From: CAWIJK01 sp963836375
Lineage (GTDB): Bacteria > Actinomycetota > Acidimicrobiia > Acidimicrobiales > RAAP-2
DNA: 64,000 bases
Direction of reading: 5' to 3'
Assembly (NCBI GenBank): GCA_963836375.1
Contig: CAWIJK010000001.1
Location: forward strand, 186,001-250,000
Under the pieces are notes generated by a model. The model made no database searches, had not been told where the DNA came from, and saw only the letters and a program-made list of their open reading frames with translations. Made by a program: the position numbers and the translations under genes. Below are positions 25,199 to 32,784 of the stretch, piece after piece. Within the stretch, counting starts at the first letter, position 1. The number at the start of each line of letters is the position of its first letter.

Positions 25199-26110
25199 TC
25201 AGATGAGCAACGCCGCCACCAGGCCGACGGGCAGGGCGAACCAGCCCCAGCGCACGGCCGCGTTCACCAGACCCGAGCGGTAGCCGTAGAGGACGGCCTG
25301 TTGGATCGGATTGAAGGCCGGGGCGCCCAGGGCCGAGAGCACGGCCACGACGGCGAGCGGCCTGGACGTGGTCGCCACGGCGATGGCCCCGAGGTAGGCG
25401 GCGCGCAGGACGGCCAGGGCCAACCAGCGCCAGGTGTCCGAACGGGCCCTGCCCACCGCCACGTTGTGCGGGTGGACCACCGAGCCGATGAACAGGCCGG
25501 CGCCGGTGAAGGCCAGCACCGGGGCCGACACCCGCAGCACCAGGTGGGACCACGACGGGGCTGGGCCGACCAGATGGATCAGGAGGCCGACCGCCAGGGC
25601 CAACAGCGCGGACTGGTCCACCCAGCTGGTGGCGTGGCGCTGGCGCAACGGGGCGTCGCGGCGCATCAGGTGGATGCACACGGCGTTGGCGCCGGCGTAG
25701 AAGGCGTTGGCCAACGCGGCGATCATGATCGCCGGGGGGCCGGCGATGACCCCGGCGATCGGCAGCACCCAGAAGGCGCCGTTCGGGCCGGCCGCCCAGG
25801 ACTCGAGGGCCGCCTGGCCCATCGAACGCCGTCGGCGGGTCACCACAGCGGCCCCGAGGAGGACCCAACCGACACCGGCGATGAGGAACGGACCGATCAC
25901 CTGGCGGGGGGCGGAGAGCTCCCATGCGGCGAACAGTCCGGTGGCCGCCGCGGTCACCAACAGCTGCGCCCGCAGGTAGAGGGGCCAGTCGGCCTGCAGT
26001 CTCGGACCACCCCGAGCCACGCCCAGGCCGATGAGCGCCCCGGCCGCATAGGCGGCCAGCGTCAGCACCGGCCACGCGTGGGGGCGCCCAGGAGGGCGAT
26101 CGGGGGCCAC
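25199..26110 (-). CDS. Polytopic membrane protein, perhaps AEC-type permease
   Basis: About 303 residues with roughly ten hydrophobic helices and short loops. The stretch PNGAFWVLPIAGVIAGPP with the following ALANAFYAGANAVCIHLM, and LRVSAPVLAFTGAGLFIGS, resemble the two symmetric halves of auxin-efflux-carrier (AEC) family permeases, which also have ten helices and about 300 residues. That match is by eye and weak. GTG at 26110 is chosen as the first start that avoids an implausible Arg/Pro-rich leader; GTG 26068 is the alternative. It is divergent from the VOC gene. Substrate unknown. Confidence 0.5.
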   Translation of the reverse strand: MAPDRPPGRPHAWPVLTLAAYAAGALIGLGVARGGPRLQADWPLYLRAQLLVTAAATGLFAAWELSAPRQVIGPFLIAGVGWVLLGAAVVTRRRRSMGQAALESWAAGPNGAFWVLPIAGVIAGPPAIMIAALANAFYAGANAVCIHLMRRDAPLRQRHATSWVDQSALLALAVGLLIHLVGPAPSWSHLVLRVSAPVLAFTGAGLFIGSVVHPHNVAVGRARSDTWRWLALAVLRAAYLGAIAVATTSRPLAVVAVLSALGAPAFNPIQQAVLYGYRSGLVNAAVRWGWFALPVGLVAALLI

Positions 26111-26382
26111 AGCGACCCCCGATCGCCCCCAAGAGAGGCCCGGGTCCGCTCGGTGATGGCCTCTTGGCACGACATGGCGGTCCGGTCCCCTACGCCCCAC
26201 CCAGGCGTCACAGTCGCCAGCCGACGGGCGCCGGCCAGAGCTCGTCGGGTTGCGCACCCGCGCGGGGCGAGCCCGGTGGCGCGGGGAACCGGTCCCCCGT
26301 CCCGGTGCCGGCTCGGGCACACTGTAGCCAGTCGACCGGCAGGCGCCCGGTGGTGTCGCAGCGGCCGAGGACGGAGGAAACC

Positions 26383-26754
26383 ATGAAGGTCACCCGCATC
26401 ATGCACTCGTCGGTCAACGTCGCCGGTACCTTGGGGGAGGCCGAGACCTTCTACCGCGACGTCCTCGGCCTGTCCCCGGCCCCCCGACCCGAGATCCCAG
26501 GGGTGGGCGGCCGCTGGTTCACCGCCGACGACGCCCAGATCCACCTGGTCGACGCGCCCTGCACCGGGTCGGGCATCGACCCCACCGGGCCCCACGTCTG
26601 CCTCGGTGTCGACGACCTCGGGTCGGCGGTGGCCGAACTCGAGTCGCTGGGCCTCGAGACGTTCAGCGCCGACAGCCAGGGCATCGTGCAGGTATGGTTC
26701 TGCGACCCGGCGGGCAACACCATCGAGCTGCAAGAGGACGGGCCGGGCCGCTGA
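26383..26754 (+). CDS. VOC (glyoxalase-fold) protein
   Basis: A 123-residue single vicinal-oxygen-chelate domain made of two beta-alpha-beta-beta-beta modules. MHSSVNVAGTLGEAETFYRDVLGL is the first module with the usual FY-x-D-VLGL helix, HVCLGVDDLGSAVAELESLGL the second, and VWFCDPAGNTIELQE the last strand with the metal-ligand Glu position. ATG 26383 follows GGAGGAAACC. The next gene, a Gfo/Idh/MocA oxidoreductase, is 91 bases downstream beyond a hairpin. Metal and substrate are not predictable. Confidence 0.82.
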   Translation: MKVTRIMHSSVNVAGTLGEAETFYRDVLGLSPAPRPEIPGVGGRWFTADDAQIHLVDAPCTGSGIDPTGPHVCLGVDDLGSAVAELESLGLETFSADSQGIVQVWFCDPAGNTIELQEDGPGR

Positions 26755-26768
26755 AGGGCCGGGCCGGC

Positions 26769-26791
26769 GGCCCCGAGCCGGCCTCGGGGCC
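26769..26791 (+). terminator. Strong hairpin between VOC and oxidoreductase genes
   Basis: GGCCCCGAG and CTCGGGGCC form a perfect 9-bp stem with a 5-base loop, 14 bases after the VOC stop. Likely terminator; the next gene then needs its own promoter (TATGGT near 26803 is a candidate). Confidence 0.5.
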
Positions 26792-26845
26792 GGTTGGTCG
26801 CTATGGTCAGCGCGGCACCGGGCGGTGCCGGGGACGGAGGGAACC

Positions 26846-27949
26846 GTGGAACGGGTTCGACTGGGCGTGGTGGGCGCGGGCAACATCGCCGATCTGAACG
26901 TGGCCGGGTACCTAGTGCACCCGGCCTGTGACGTGATCGCCCTCTGCGACGTCAACGAGGCGGCGGCCAAGGACGCAGCCGATCGCTGGGGGGTCCCCAA
27001 GGTCTACACCGACCTGGCCGAGATGCTGGCCGACGACGACATCGACGCGGTCGAGGTGCTCACCCCGACCCACCTGCACCACAAGCACGTGCTCGACGCC
27101 CTCGAAGCCGGCAAGCACGTCTCGGTCCAAAAGCCGGTGGCCAACTCGGTGGACGACGCCCAGGAGCTCGAGCGGGCCGCCGCCAAGGCGCAGCGGACCC
27201 TGCGGATCAGCGAGTGCTTCGTCCACTACCCCCCGCTCGAGCTGGCCAAGCAGCTGATCGGCGAGGGGGCCATCGGGCACCCCACGGCGATCCGCATCAA
27301 GACGGTGGTCGGGCAGACCGACTCGGCCTTCCAGGCCAACCTGCGCCCTGAGGGCTACGGCTGGCGGCTCGACGACCGGAGCCCGGGCGGCCACCTCTTC
27401 GACGACATGGTCCACAAGTACGCCATGGCCCTGTGGCTCGTCGACCAGGACATCGTCTCCGTCCAGTCCGTCGTCCGACGGCGAGACCTCTTCTTCGAGC
27501 CGTGCGCCGCCATCTTCGAGTACGAGGACCCCGGGCTCATCGGCGTGATGGAGGTCCACTACGCCCCCCAGATGTACATGCGCTCGAGCTACTACGGCGC
27601 CGACGAGTTCTTCGAGATCCAAGGTGACGAGGGCATGCTCTGGGTGACCAGGGCCACGGGCGAGATGCTCGACCTGGCCCCGGTGGTCTTGTACCGGGGC
27701 AAGGGCAACGACATCTCGACGACCGAGTTCCGCGACGTCGACGCCGACTGGGCCAGCGGGTTCACCCGATCTTCGGCCCACTTCGTCGACTCGCTGCTGG
27801 CCGGGACCAGGGCCGCCATGTCGCCGGCGGAGGCCATCAAGGTCCTCCAGCTCTGCTTCGCCGTCTACGCCGCCTCCGACACCCGGCGGCCGGTCGACCC
27901 CCGCTCGATCACCGGCTCGATCACCCCCAACGGCTGGGCCGACTGGTAG
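26846..27949 (+). CDS. Gfo/Idh/MocA family oxidoreductase
   Basis: A 367-residue NAD(P)-dependent sugar-type dehydrogenase. The N-terminal Rossmann domain starts RLGVVGAGNIADLNVAG, continues CDVNEAAAKDAADRWGVPKVY, and carries VLTPTHLHHKHVLDALEAGKHV followed by VQKPVANS, matching the EKP motif (Gln replaces Glu). The C-terminal beta-sheet domain contains GGHLFDDMVHKYAMALWL, where the DxxxH pattern supplies catalytic residues. GTG 26846 follows GGAGGGAACC. Relatives oxidise inositols, glucosides or amino sugars. No pathway partner is adjacent, so substrate is open. Confidence 0.88.
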   Translation: MERVRLGVVGAGNIADLNVAGYLVHPACDVIALCDVNEAAAKDAADRWGVPKVYTDLAEMLADDDIDAVEVLTPTHLHHKHVLDALEAGKHVSVQKPVANSVDDAQELERAAAKAQRTLRISECFVHYPPLELAKQLIGEGAIGHPTAIRIKTVVGQTDSAFQANLRPEGYGWRLDDRSPGGHLFDDMVHKYAMALWLVDQDIVSVQSVVRRRDLFFEPCAAIFEYEDPGLIGVMEVHYAPQMYMRSSYYGADEFFEIQGDEGMLWVTRATGEMLDLAPVVLYRGKGNDISTTEFRDVDADWASGFTRSSAHFVDSLLAGTRAAMSPAEAIKVLQLCFAVYAASDTRRPVDPRSITGSITPNGWADW

Positions 27950-27956
27950 GGGGGCG

Positions 27957-27975
27957 CCGAGGGGCGGGCCCTCGG
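27957..27975. terminator. Hairpin between convergent genes
   Basis: CCGAGGG and CCCTCGG pair around a 5-base loop in the 31-base gap between opposing stop codons at 27949 and 27981. Probable bidirectional terminator. Confidence 0.5.
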
Positions 27976-27980
27976 GCCCC

Positions 27981-28799
27981 TCACACCGAGGCGAAGAACT
28001 CGACGAGGGCGTCGGCCACCGGCCCGACGTGGGTCATCACCCCGAGATGGCTGGCCCGGGGCACCTCGACGTAGCGGGCGCCGGGGATGGCCCGGGCCGC
28101 CTGGCGGGCCAGGGCCGGCGGCGAGTCGATGTCGTGCTCGAAGGCGAGCACGAGACACGGGACCGAGATGCTCGGCCAGGCCGTCGTCCGGGCCGGATCG
28201 GTCGACCAGGCCAAGCAGGCCTCGTACTGGCCGAGCCGGCCCGGGTTGGGCCACGGCTCGCGCTCGGCGATGAACGAGAGCCAGCCCGCGACGACCTCGT
28301 CGTCCTGGAGCTCGGCGTTGGGCAGGTAGCGCAGGGTCTCGGTGGCGTAGTACAGCGGCGGCAGATCGGGATAGTCACGCGCCAGGTCGCGTTCGACGGT
28401 GGTGATCGCCTTCTCCCAGGCCGTCGGCCGGTTGGCGCTCCCCATGAAGGCGGCGGCCCGGACCCGTTCGGGGTGCTCGGTGGCCAGGGTCTCGGCGATC
28501 CAGCCGCCCAGGGAGTGCCCGGCCATGCGGACCGGCCCGTCCAGGCCGAGATGGTCGAGCAGACCGAGGGCGTCGGACGCCATCTGGCCCACCGAGTACG
28601 GGGGCGGCGGGGAGGAGCTGGGCTCGACCCCCCGGTTGTCGAAGGTGACGACCCGATAGCCGGCGGACACCAGGCGCCCTGTGATCCCGAGGTCCCAGGC
28701 GACCGAGGGCGTCCCGCAGCCGGCGACCAAGAGGACCGGCTCGCCGTCCCCGTGGACCTGGTAGGCCACGGTGACGTCTCCGAGGGCAACGACGGGCAT
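27981..28799 (-). CDS. Alpha/beta-fold hydrolase
   Basis: A 272-residue single-domain alpha/beta hydrolase. The oxyanion-hole region is LLVAGCGTPSVAWD, the strand-4 landmark VVTFDNRGVEPSSS, the nucleophile elbow GHSLGG near residue 94, the acid is in VLAFEHDIDSPP, and the His lies in ASHLGVM near residue 253. The triad is complete. Length and motif order fit the esterase/haloperoxidase-like AB hydrolase group. ATG 28799 begins directly before the first strand. It lies convergent to the Gfo/Idh/MocA gene and upstream of nothing on its strand except the dehydratase 57 bases away. Confidence 0.85.
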   Translation of the reverse strand: MPVVALGDVTVAYQVHGDGEPVLLVAGCGTPSVAWDLGITGRLVSAGYRVVTFDNRGVEPSSSPPPPYSVGQMASDALGLLDHLGLDGPVRMAGHSLGGWIAETLATEHPERVRAAAFMGSANRPTAWEKAITTVERDLARDYPDLPPLYYATETLRYLPNAELQDDEVVAGWLSFIAEREPWPNPGRLGQYEACLAWSTDPARTTAWPSISVPCLVLAFEHDIDSPPALARQAARAIPGARYVEVPRASHLGVMTHVGPVADALVEFFASV

Positions 28800-28855
28800 G
28801 GCCGGTCCTTTCGGGGTAGGGCGCCGCGTCAGCGGACGGGTTGTGCGGTGGGTCC

Positions 28856-29806
28856 TCAGCCGCTCAGGACCGAAGCCAGGAGCGGCGGTGCGATGTTACG
28901 GCCGGTCACCACCACCGCCGTCCCATCGTCGGCCACCATGCGGCCCGCGTGCACGGCGGCCACGGCGACCGCCCCGGCTCCTTCGGCCACCAGGCCGTGC
29001 TCGAAGGCCAGGAACCGCATGGCCCCGCGGATCTCCTCCTCGGTCACCTGGAGCATCTCGACCCCGCGCTCCCGGCAGATCTCGACGGTGATCGACCCCT
29101 CCTCGATGTTGCCGGCCAAACCGTCGGCGATCGTCGTGCCGAGTCGGATCGGCGCGGCCGATCCCGAGGCGATGGCCGCGGCCATCGCCGCCGACTGCTC
29201 GGGCTCGACGCCGACCACCCGGAGACCGAGTCCCTCGGTGGCCAGGCAGATCCCGGCGGCCAGGCCGCCACCGCCCACCGGCACCACCACGGTGTGCAGG
29301 CCGGCCACCTGGCCGGCCAGCTCGGTCGCGACCGTGGCCTGCCCGGCGACGACGTCGGGGTCGTTGTAGGGGGAGACGAACCGGCCGCCCACCTCGCCGG
29401 CCAGCTCGAGGGCCCGGGCCTCGGCCGCGTCGTAGGTGGTGCCGTGTCGGACCAGGCGCACCGAGAAGCGCTCCAAGGAGGCCACCTTGGCCGCCGACGC
29501 GGTCTCGGCCACGACCACGATGGCGTCGGCCCCGAGACGGTCGGCCGCGTAGGCCACCCCGAGCCCGTGGTTGCCGGCCGAGGCGGCGACGAGGCGGGCC
29601 CCGCCCTCGTGCTCTGCGGCGGCGGCCACCGCCGCCAGACCGCCGCGTACCTTGAACGACCCGGTCGGCTGGAGCGACTCGAGCTTCAGGGTCACCCCGG
29701 GCCCGAGCTCGGGTGACGGCACCACCGGGGTGGGGTCGAGATGGCGGGCGACCACGGCGGCGGCGGCCTTGAGGGTCACGGCGTCGGGCCTCTCGACAGA
29801 GCGCAT
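28856..29806 (-). CDS. PLP-dependent threonine/serine dehydratase
   Basis: A 316-residue fold-type II PLP enzyme without a C-terminal ACT domain, like catabolic threonine dehydratase or serine racemase. The PLP lysine is in LQPTGSFKVRGG near residue 52, ASAGNHGLGVAYAA is the substrate loop, VVPVGGGGLAAGI is the phosphate-binding glycine loop, and GAGAVAVAAVHAG near the C-terminus completes the family pattern. ATG 29806 is used; GTG 29809 directly before it is equally possible. The 38 bases between it and the divergent deaminase gene must hold both promoters. The product would be a 2-oxoacid and ammonia. Confidence 0.85.
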   Translation of the reverse strand: MRSVERPDAVTLKAAAAVVARHLDPTPVVPSPELGPGVTLKLESLQPTGSFKVRGGLAAVAAAAEHEGGARLVAASAGNHGLGVAYAADRLGADAIVVVAETASAAKVASLERFSVRLVRHGTTYDAAEARALELAGEVGGRFVSPYNDPDVVAGQATVATELAGQVAGLHTVVVPVGGGGLAAGICLATEGLGLRVVGVEPEQSAAMAAAIASGSAAPIRLGTTIADGLAGNIEEGSITVEICRERGVEMLQVTEEEIRGAMRFLAFEHGLVAEGAGAVAVAAVHAGRMVADDGTAVVVTGRNIAPPLLASVLSG

Positions 29807-29833
29807 CACCGGCCAGTCTTCCCGACATCGATC

Positions 29834-29839
29834 TACAGT
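29834..29839 (+). promoter_or_regulatory. Possible -10 of a leaderless nagB-like transcript
   Basis: TACAGT is followed by five bases and the ATG at 29845, which lacks a ribosome-binding site. The gap to the divergent gene is only about 38 bases. Confidence 0.4.
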
Positions 29840-29844
29840 GCGCC

Positions 29845-30891
29845 ATGGCCCTCTCCGACCACTGGACCGTGGACCGGCTCAGGGTGGAGGTCCATCCCGA
29901 CCCCGACGCCCTGGCCCGGGCCGCCGCCGACCGGGCGGCCGCCGTCCTGTCCGACGCGGTCGGCCGGCGCGGCGTGGCCCACGCCATGTTCGCCACCGGG
30001 AACTCCCAACGTGACTTCGTCGACCGGCTCGTGCACTCGACCCCAGGGGTCCCCTGGGCCGAGATCGTGGTCTTCCACATGGACGAGTACGTGGGCGTGG
30101 GACCGGACCACCCGGCGGGCTTCCAGCGCTGGATCCGTGAGCGCATCGTCAAACCCGCCCAGCCCAAGGCCGCCCACTACATCGACGGCCTGGCCGATCC
30201 GGTCACCGAGTGCGCCCGCTACGCGTCCGTGCTCTCCGATCAGCCGCTGGACCTGTGTTGTCTGGGCATCGGGGAGAACGGCCACCTGGCCTTCAACGAT
30301 CCCCCGGTGGCCGATTTCGACGATCCGGCCGACCTCAAGGTGGTCGAGCTCGACCCCGACTGCCGGGCCCAGCAGGTCCACGAGGGCCACTTCCCCGCCG
30401 TCGACTCGGTGCCCACCCACGCCATCACCGTCACCATCCCGGCCCTGCTCCGGGCCGGCCAGGTCCTGGCCGTCGTGCCCGAGGGGCGAAAGGCCGCGCC
30501 GGTGCGCTCGGCCCTCGAAGGTCCGGTGACGACGGCCTGCCCGGCCACCGCCCTGCGGGGGGCGCCGGTGGCCACCCTCTTTCTCGAGCCGTCCTCGGCC
30601 CGGCTGCTGTCGCGCTCGAGCGCGCTCAGCTCAACCGTTCGGACCCGGGCCCCCTTTCACGACCTCAGGGCGCTCCGGATGGCGCGTGGCCGAGCCAACG
30701 GTCGAGGAACGGGTAGGCGGCCAGCCCGTGCCACTGGTGGTCGCCCACGAAGACGTCGTGGACGATGCGGTCGCTGGCCCCGTAGTGCTGGTACACGGCC
30801 CGCAGCTGGCCCACGGCCTCGCTGGCCGCGGCCACCGGGAAGAGCATGTCCTCGGTCCCGGTCTCGATCAGGAGGGGCCGAGGGGCGATGA
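29845..30891 (+). CDS. nagB: Glucosamine-6-phosphate deaminase-like protein with antisense-overlapping tail
   Basis: The first 250 or so residues form a NagB / 6-phosphogluconolactonase-superfamily domain: MFATGNSQRDFVDRL (sugar-phosphate loop), VFHMDEYVGVG with the catalytic Asp, CCLGIGENGHLAFNDPP with the catalytic Glu/His region, and VPTHAITVTIPALLRAGQ. GlcN6P would be converted to Fru6P and ammonia. After LFLEPSSARLL (around 30604) the frame continues for some 95 codons of Arg/Gly/Pro-rich sequence unlike the family, and the last 227 bases run antisense over the next gene. The natural stop was probably lost or a frameshift is present. No nagA is nearby, so the substrate assignment is moderate. 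Confidence 0.72.
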   Translation: MALSDHWTVDRLRVEVHPDPDALARAAADRAAAVLSDAVGRRGVAHAMFATGNSQRDFVDRLVHSTPGVPWAEIVVFHMDEYVGVGPDHPAGFQRWIRERIVKPAQPKAAHYIDGLADPVTECARYASVLSDQPLDLCCLGIGENGHLAFNDPPVADFDDPADLKVVELDPDCRAQQVHEGHFPAVDSVPTHAITVTIPALLRAGQVLAVVPEGRKAAPVRSALEGPVTTACPATALRGAPVATLFLEPSSARLLSRSSALSSTVRTRAPFHDLRALRMARGRANGRGTGRRPARATGGRPRRRRGRCGRWPRSAGTRPAAGPRPRWPRPPGRACPRSRSRSGGAEGR

Positions 30892-31708
30892 GCGCCCCCA
30901 AGTCGACGTGTTCGATCTGGCCCGGCATCCCCGGCAGGACCTGGGAACCGCACATGTTCCAGGGGACCTTGTGCGACTCGGCCCAACTGGAGAAGAAGCC
31001 ACTGACCACGGCGCAGGCCACCCGGTCGTCGGTGGCCGCCAGGAACAGGGTCATGGTGCCCCCGAGCGAGAGCCCGACCATCCCGATCCGCTTGGCGTCG
31101 ACCAGGGGGTGGTCGGAGAGGACGTCGAGCGAGCGGGCCAGGTCCCAGAGGTTCTGGTTCAACGGACACCAGCCGGCCATCACCGCGTGGACGAGGTTGG
31201 TGTCACAGGCGTAGTGGTCGGGCGGGTTCCAGTCGGCCCGCTCGCCGAAGCAGCGCAGGTCGGGGGCCAGCACCACATAACCCCGGCGGGCCAACTGGGC
31301 GGCGTAGTCGCCGTTGGGGGCCTCGGTGGTCTCGAGCCCCACCACCAGCGACTTGCCGGGCCCGTGGCCGTGGCAGGCCAGGACGGCCGGGCCGGGCATC
31401 GAGCGGCCGTCGGGGACGAGCAGGTAGGCCGGCACCGACATGGTGTCCTCGGTGTCGAAGACGATCTTCTCCCGGCGGTACCCGTCACAGCGGACGGTCT
31501 CGAGGCTCTCGACGTCGGGCAGCACCCGGGCCGGGACCGGGCCGAGCAGCCCGCCCAGGCGGTCCCGGCAGCGGGCCTTCCACGCCTCAAGCCCGGCGAG
31601 ATCGGTCACGTCGAGGGGATCGGGCCTGGTGGTCGCCATCAGGCGGGTCACCCACTGGAACCACGGCGAGTAATTCCGCCGGCGCTGGCTCGTCTCGACC
31701 GTGCCCAC
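30665..31708 (-). CDS. Alpha/beta hydrolase of the dienelactone hydrolase/acetyl-esterase type
   Basis: A 347-residue hydrolase. It has a substrate-shaping N-terminal region (VRCDGYRREKIVFDTEDT, then VPAYLLVPDG), the strand GPAVLACHGHGPGKS, VVLAPDLRCFGERADW, the nucleophile elbow GLSLGG, the acid in IETGTEDMLFPV and the His in FVGDHQWHG. This layout is shared with the large acetyl xylan esterase/dienelactone hydrolase-related group. GTG 31708 is chosen since GGAGG lies four bases ahead. Its 3' end is overlapped by the divergent tail of the nagB-like frame. The divergent 116-base gap to the TauD gene holds duplicated palindromes. Substrate unknown. Confidence 0.82.
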   Translation of the reverse strand: MGTVETSQRRRNYSPWFQWVTRLMATTRPDPLDVTDLAGLEAWKARCRDRLGGLLGPVPARVLPDVESLETVRCDGYRREKIVFDTEDTMSVPAYLLVPDGRSMPGPAVLACHGHGPGKSLVVGLETTEAPNGDYAAQLARRGYVVLAPDLRCFGERADWNPPDHYACDTNLVHAVMAGWCPLNQNLWDLARSLDVLSDHPLVDAKRIGMVGLSLGGTMTLFLAATDDRVACAVVSGFFSSWAESHKVPWNMCGSQVLPGMPGQIEHVDLGALIAPRPLLIETGTEDMLFPVAAASEAVGQLRAVYQHYGASDRIVHDVFVGDHQWHGLAAYPFLDRWLGHAPSGAP

Positions 31709-31720
31709 GTTGCCTCCACT

Positions 31721-31749
31721 CCGGTACCGGCCGATCGCCCGGTACCGGG
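31721..31749. promoter_or_regulatory. Duplicated palindrome between divergent hydrolase and TauD genes
   Basis: CCGGTACCGG occurs at 31721-31730 and again at 31739-31748 (there inside CCCGGTACCGGG), 18 bases centre to centre. The pair sits in the only shared control region of two divergent genes, so it may be a double operator. Confidence 0.5.
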
Positions 31750-31824
31750 CCCAAACATAGGGCGTCCCGGTCCCGAATGGGCCGTCGGTTGAGGGCGGAC
31801 CGGGCCTGGGGCACACTGGTCCCG

Positions 31825-32676
31825 ATGACCGTCGCCGCCGAGCTCGACGTCCACCCGATCTCCCCGTTGATCGGAGCCGAGATCGCCGGCCTCGATCTCG
31901 CGGTGCCCCTGGGCGAGGAGGTCACGGCGGCGGTCCGGGCCGCCCTCAACACCCACCACGTGATTTTCTTCCGGGACCAGAACCTCACGCCGGCCCAGCA
32001 GGCGGACTTCGCGCGCCAATTCGGTGAGGTCACCGAGGCCCACCCGGTGTTGCCGTCGATCGCGGGAAATCCCGAGGTGCTGGCCATCGACAGTCGGGCC
32101 GACCGGGCCAACTGGTGGCATACCGACGTCACCTTCACCGAGACCCCGGCCCTCGGCTCGATCCTCTACATGCTCGACGCGCCCGAGGTCGGCGGGGACA
32201 CGATGTGGGCCAGCCTCCAGGACGCCTACGACGGTCTGGCCGAGCCGCTCCGCGAGCTGTGCGACAAGCTGATCGCCATCCACTACGACCCGTGGTTCGC
32301 GGCAGAGGTGGAAGAGCACGGTGGCTACGAGTGGAACGGGCAGCACCGCGGCAAGCTGCTGCCCGCCCTCCACCCGGTCGTGCGCACCCATCCCGAGACC
32401 GGTCGCAAGGGGCTCTTCGTGAACACCCAGTTCACCCAGAGCGTGCTCGGGCTGTCCAAGATGGAGAGCAACGCCATCTTGGAGCTCCTGTACCACCACT
32501 GCGAGAAGCCCGAATACACCTGCCGCTTCCGCTGGCGTCGGGGATCGGTGGCCTTCTGGGACAACCGGGCGACGCTGCACTACGCCCTGGACGACTACGG
32601 CGACACGCCGCGCTTCGCCCACCGGGTCACCCTGCGTGGGGACCGGCCCTTCGGGCCGGCCATGCCCGAGGCCTGA
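31825..32676 (+). CDS. TauD/TfdA family 2-oxoglutarate-dependent dioxygenase
   Basis: A 283-residue Fe(II)/2-oxoglutarate dioxygenase of the TauD clan. The metal facial triad is visible: HxD in NWWHTDVTFTETP (about residues 99 and 101) and the distal His in RFAHRVTLRGDRP near residue 270, followed by Arg for 2-oxoglutarate. VIFFRDQNLTPAQQADFARQFG near residue 47 and GGDTMWASLQDAYDGL are family hallmarks, and SVAFWDNRATLHYALDDY precedes the last His. ATG 31825 fits the family N-terminus. Relatives hydroxylate taurine, alkyl sulfates, 2,4-D or other acids. Adjacent genes do not identify the substrate. Confidence 0.9.
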   Translation: MTVAAELDVHPISPLIGAEIAGLDLAVPLGEEVTAAVRAALNTHHVIFFRDQNLTPAQQADFARQFGEVTEAHPVLPSIAGNPEVLAIDSRADRANWWHTDVTFTETPALGSILYMLDAPEVGGDTMWASLQDAYDGLAEPLRELCDKLIAIHYDPWFAAEVEEHGGYEWNGQHRGKLLPALHPVVRTHPETGRKGLFVNTQFTQSVLGLSKMESNAILELLYHHCEKPEYTCRFRWRRGSVAFWDNRATLHYALDDYGDTPRFAHRVTLRGDRPFGPAMPEA

Positions 32677-32688
32677 GGCGCTCACCCG

Positions 32689-32709
32689 GGCCGGCGGCGG
32701 GGGCCGGCC
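32689..32709 (+). terminator. Hairpin after the TauD gene
   Basis: GGCCGGC and GCCGGCC form a 7-bp stem with a 7-base G-rich loop, 12 bases after the stop codon. No T-run. Confidence 0.4.
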
Positions 32710-32738
32710 AGGTCGAGTTCCGATTGCGGCCTGCCCCG

Positions 32739-32752
32739 CCGGATGGCAAGGT
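32739..32752 (+). promoter_or_regulatory. Second copy of the promoter-like 14-mer
   Basis: Exact copy of the 14-mer at 1268-1281. Here a TTGCGG hexamer lies 17 bases ahead of its CAAGGT, giving a possible -35/-10 pair for the secreted repeat protein. Confidence 0.35.
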
Positions 32753-32784
32753 TCCTGGGAAGCTGGCTCGATCAAGGAGGCGCA

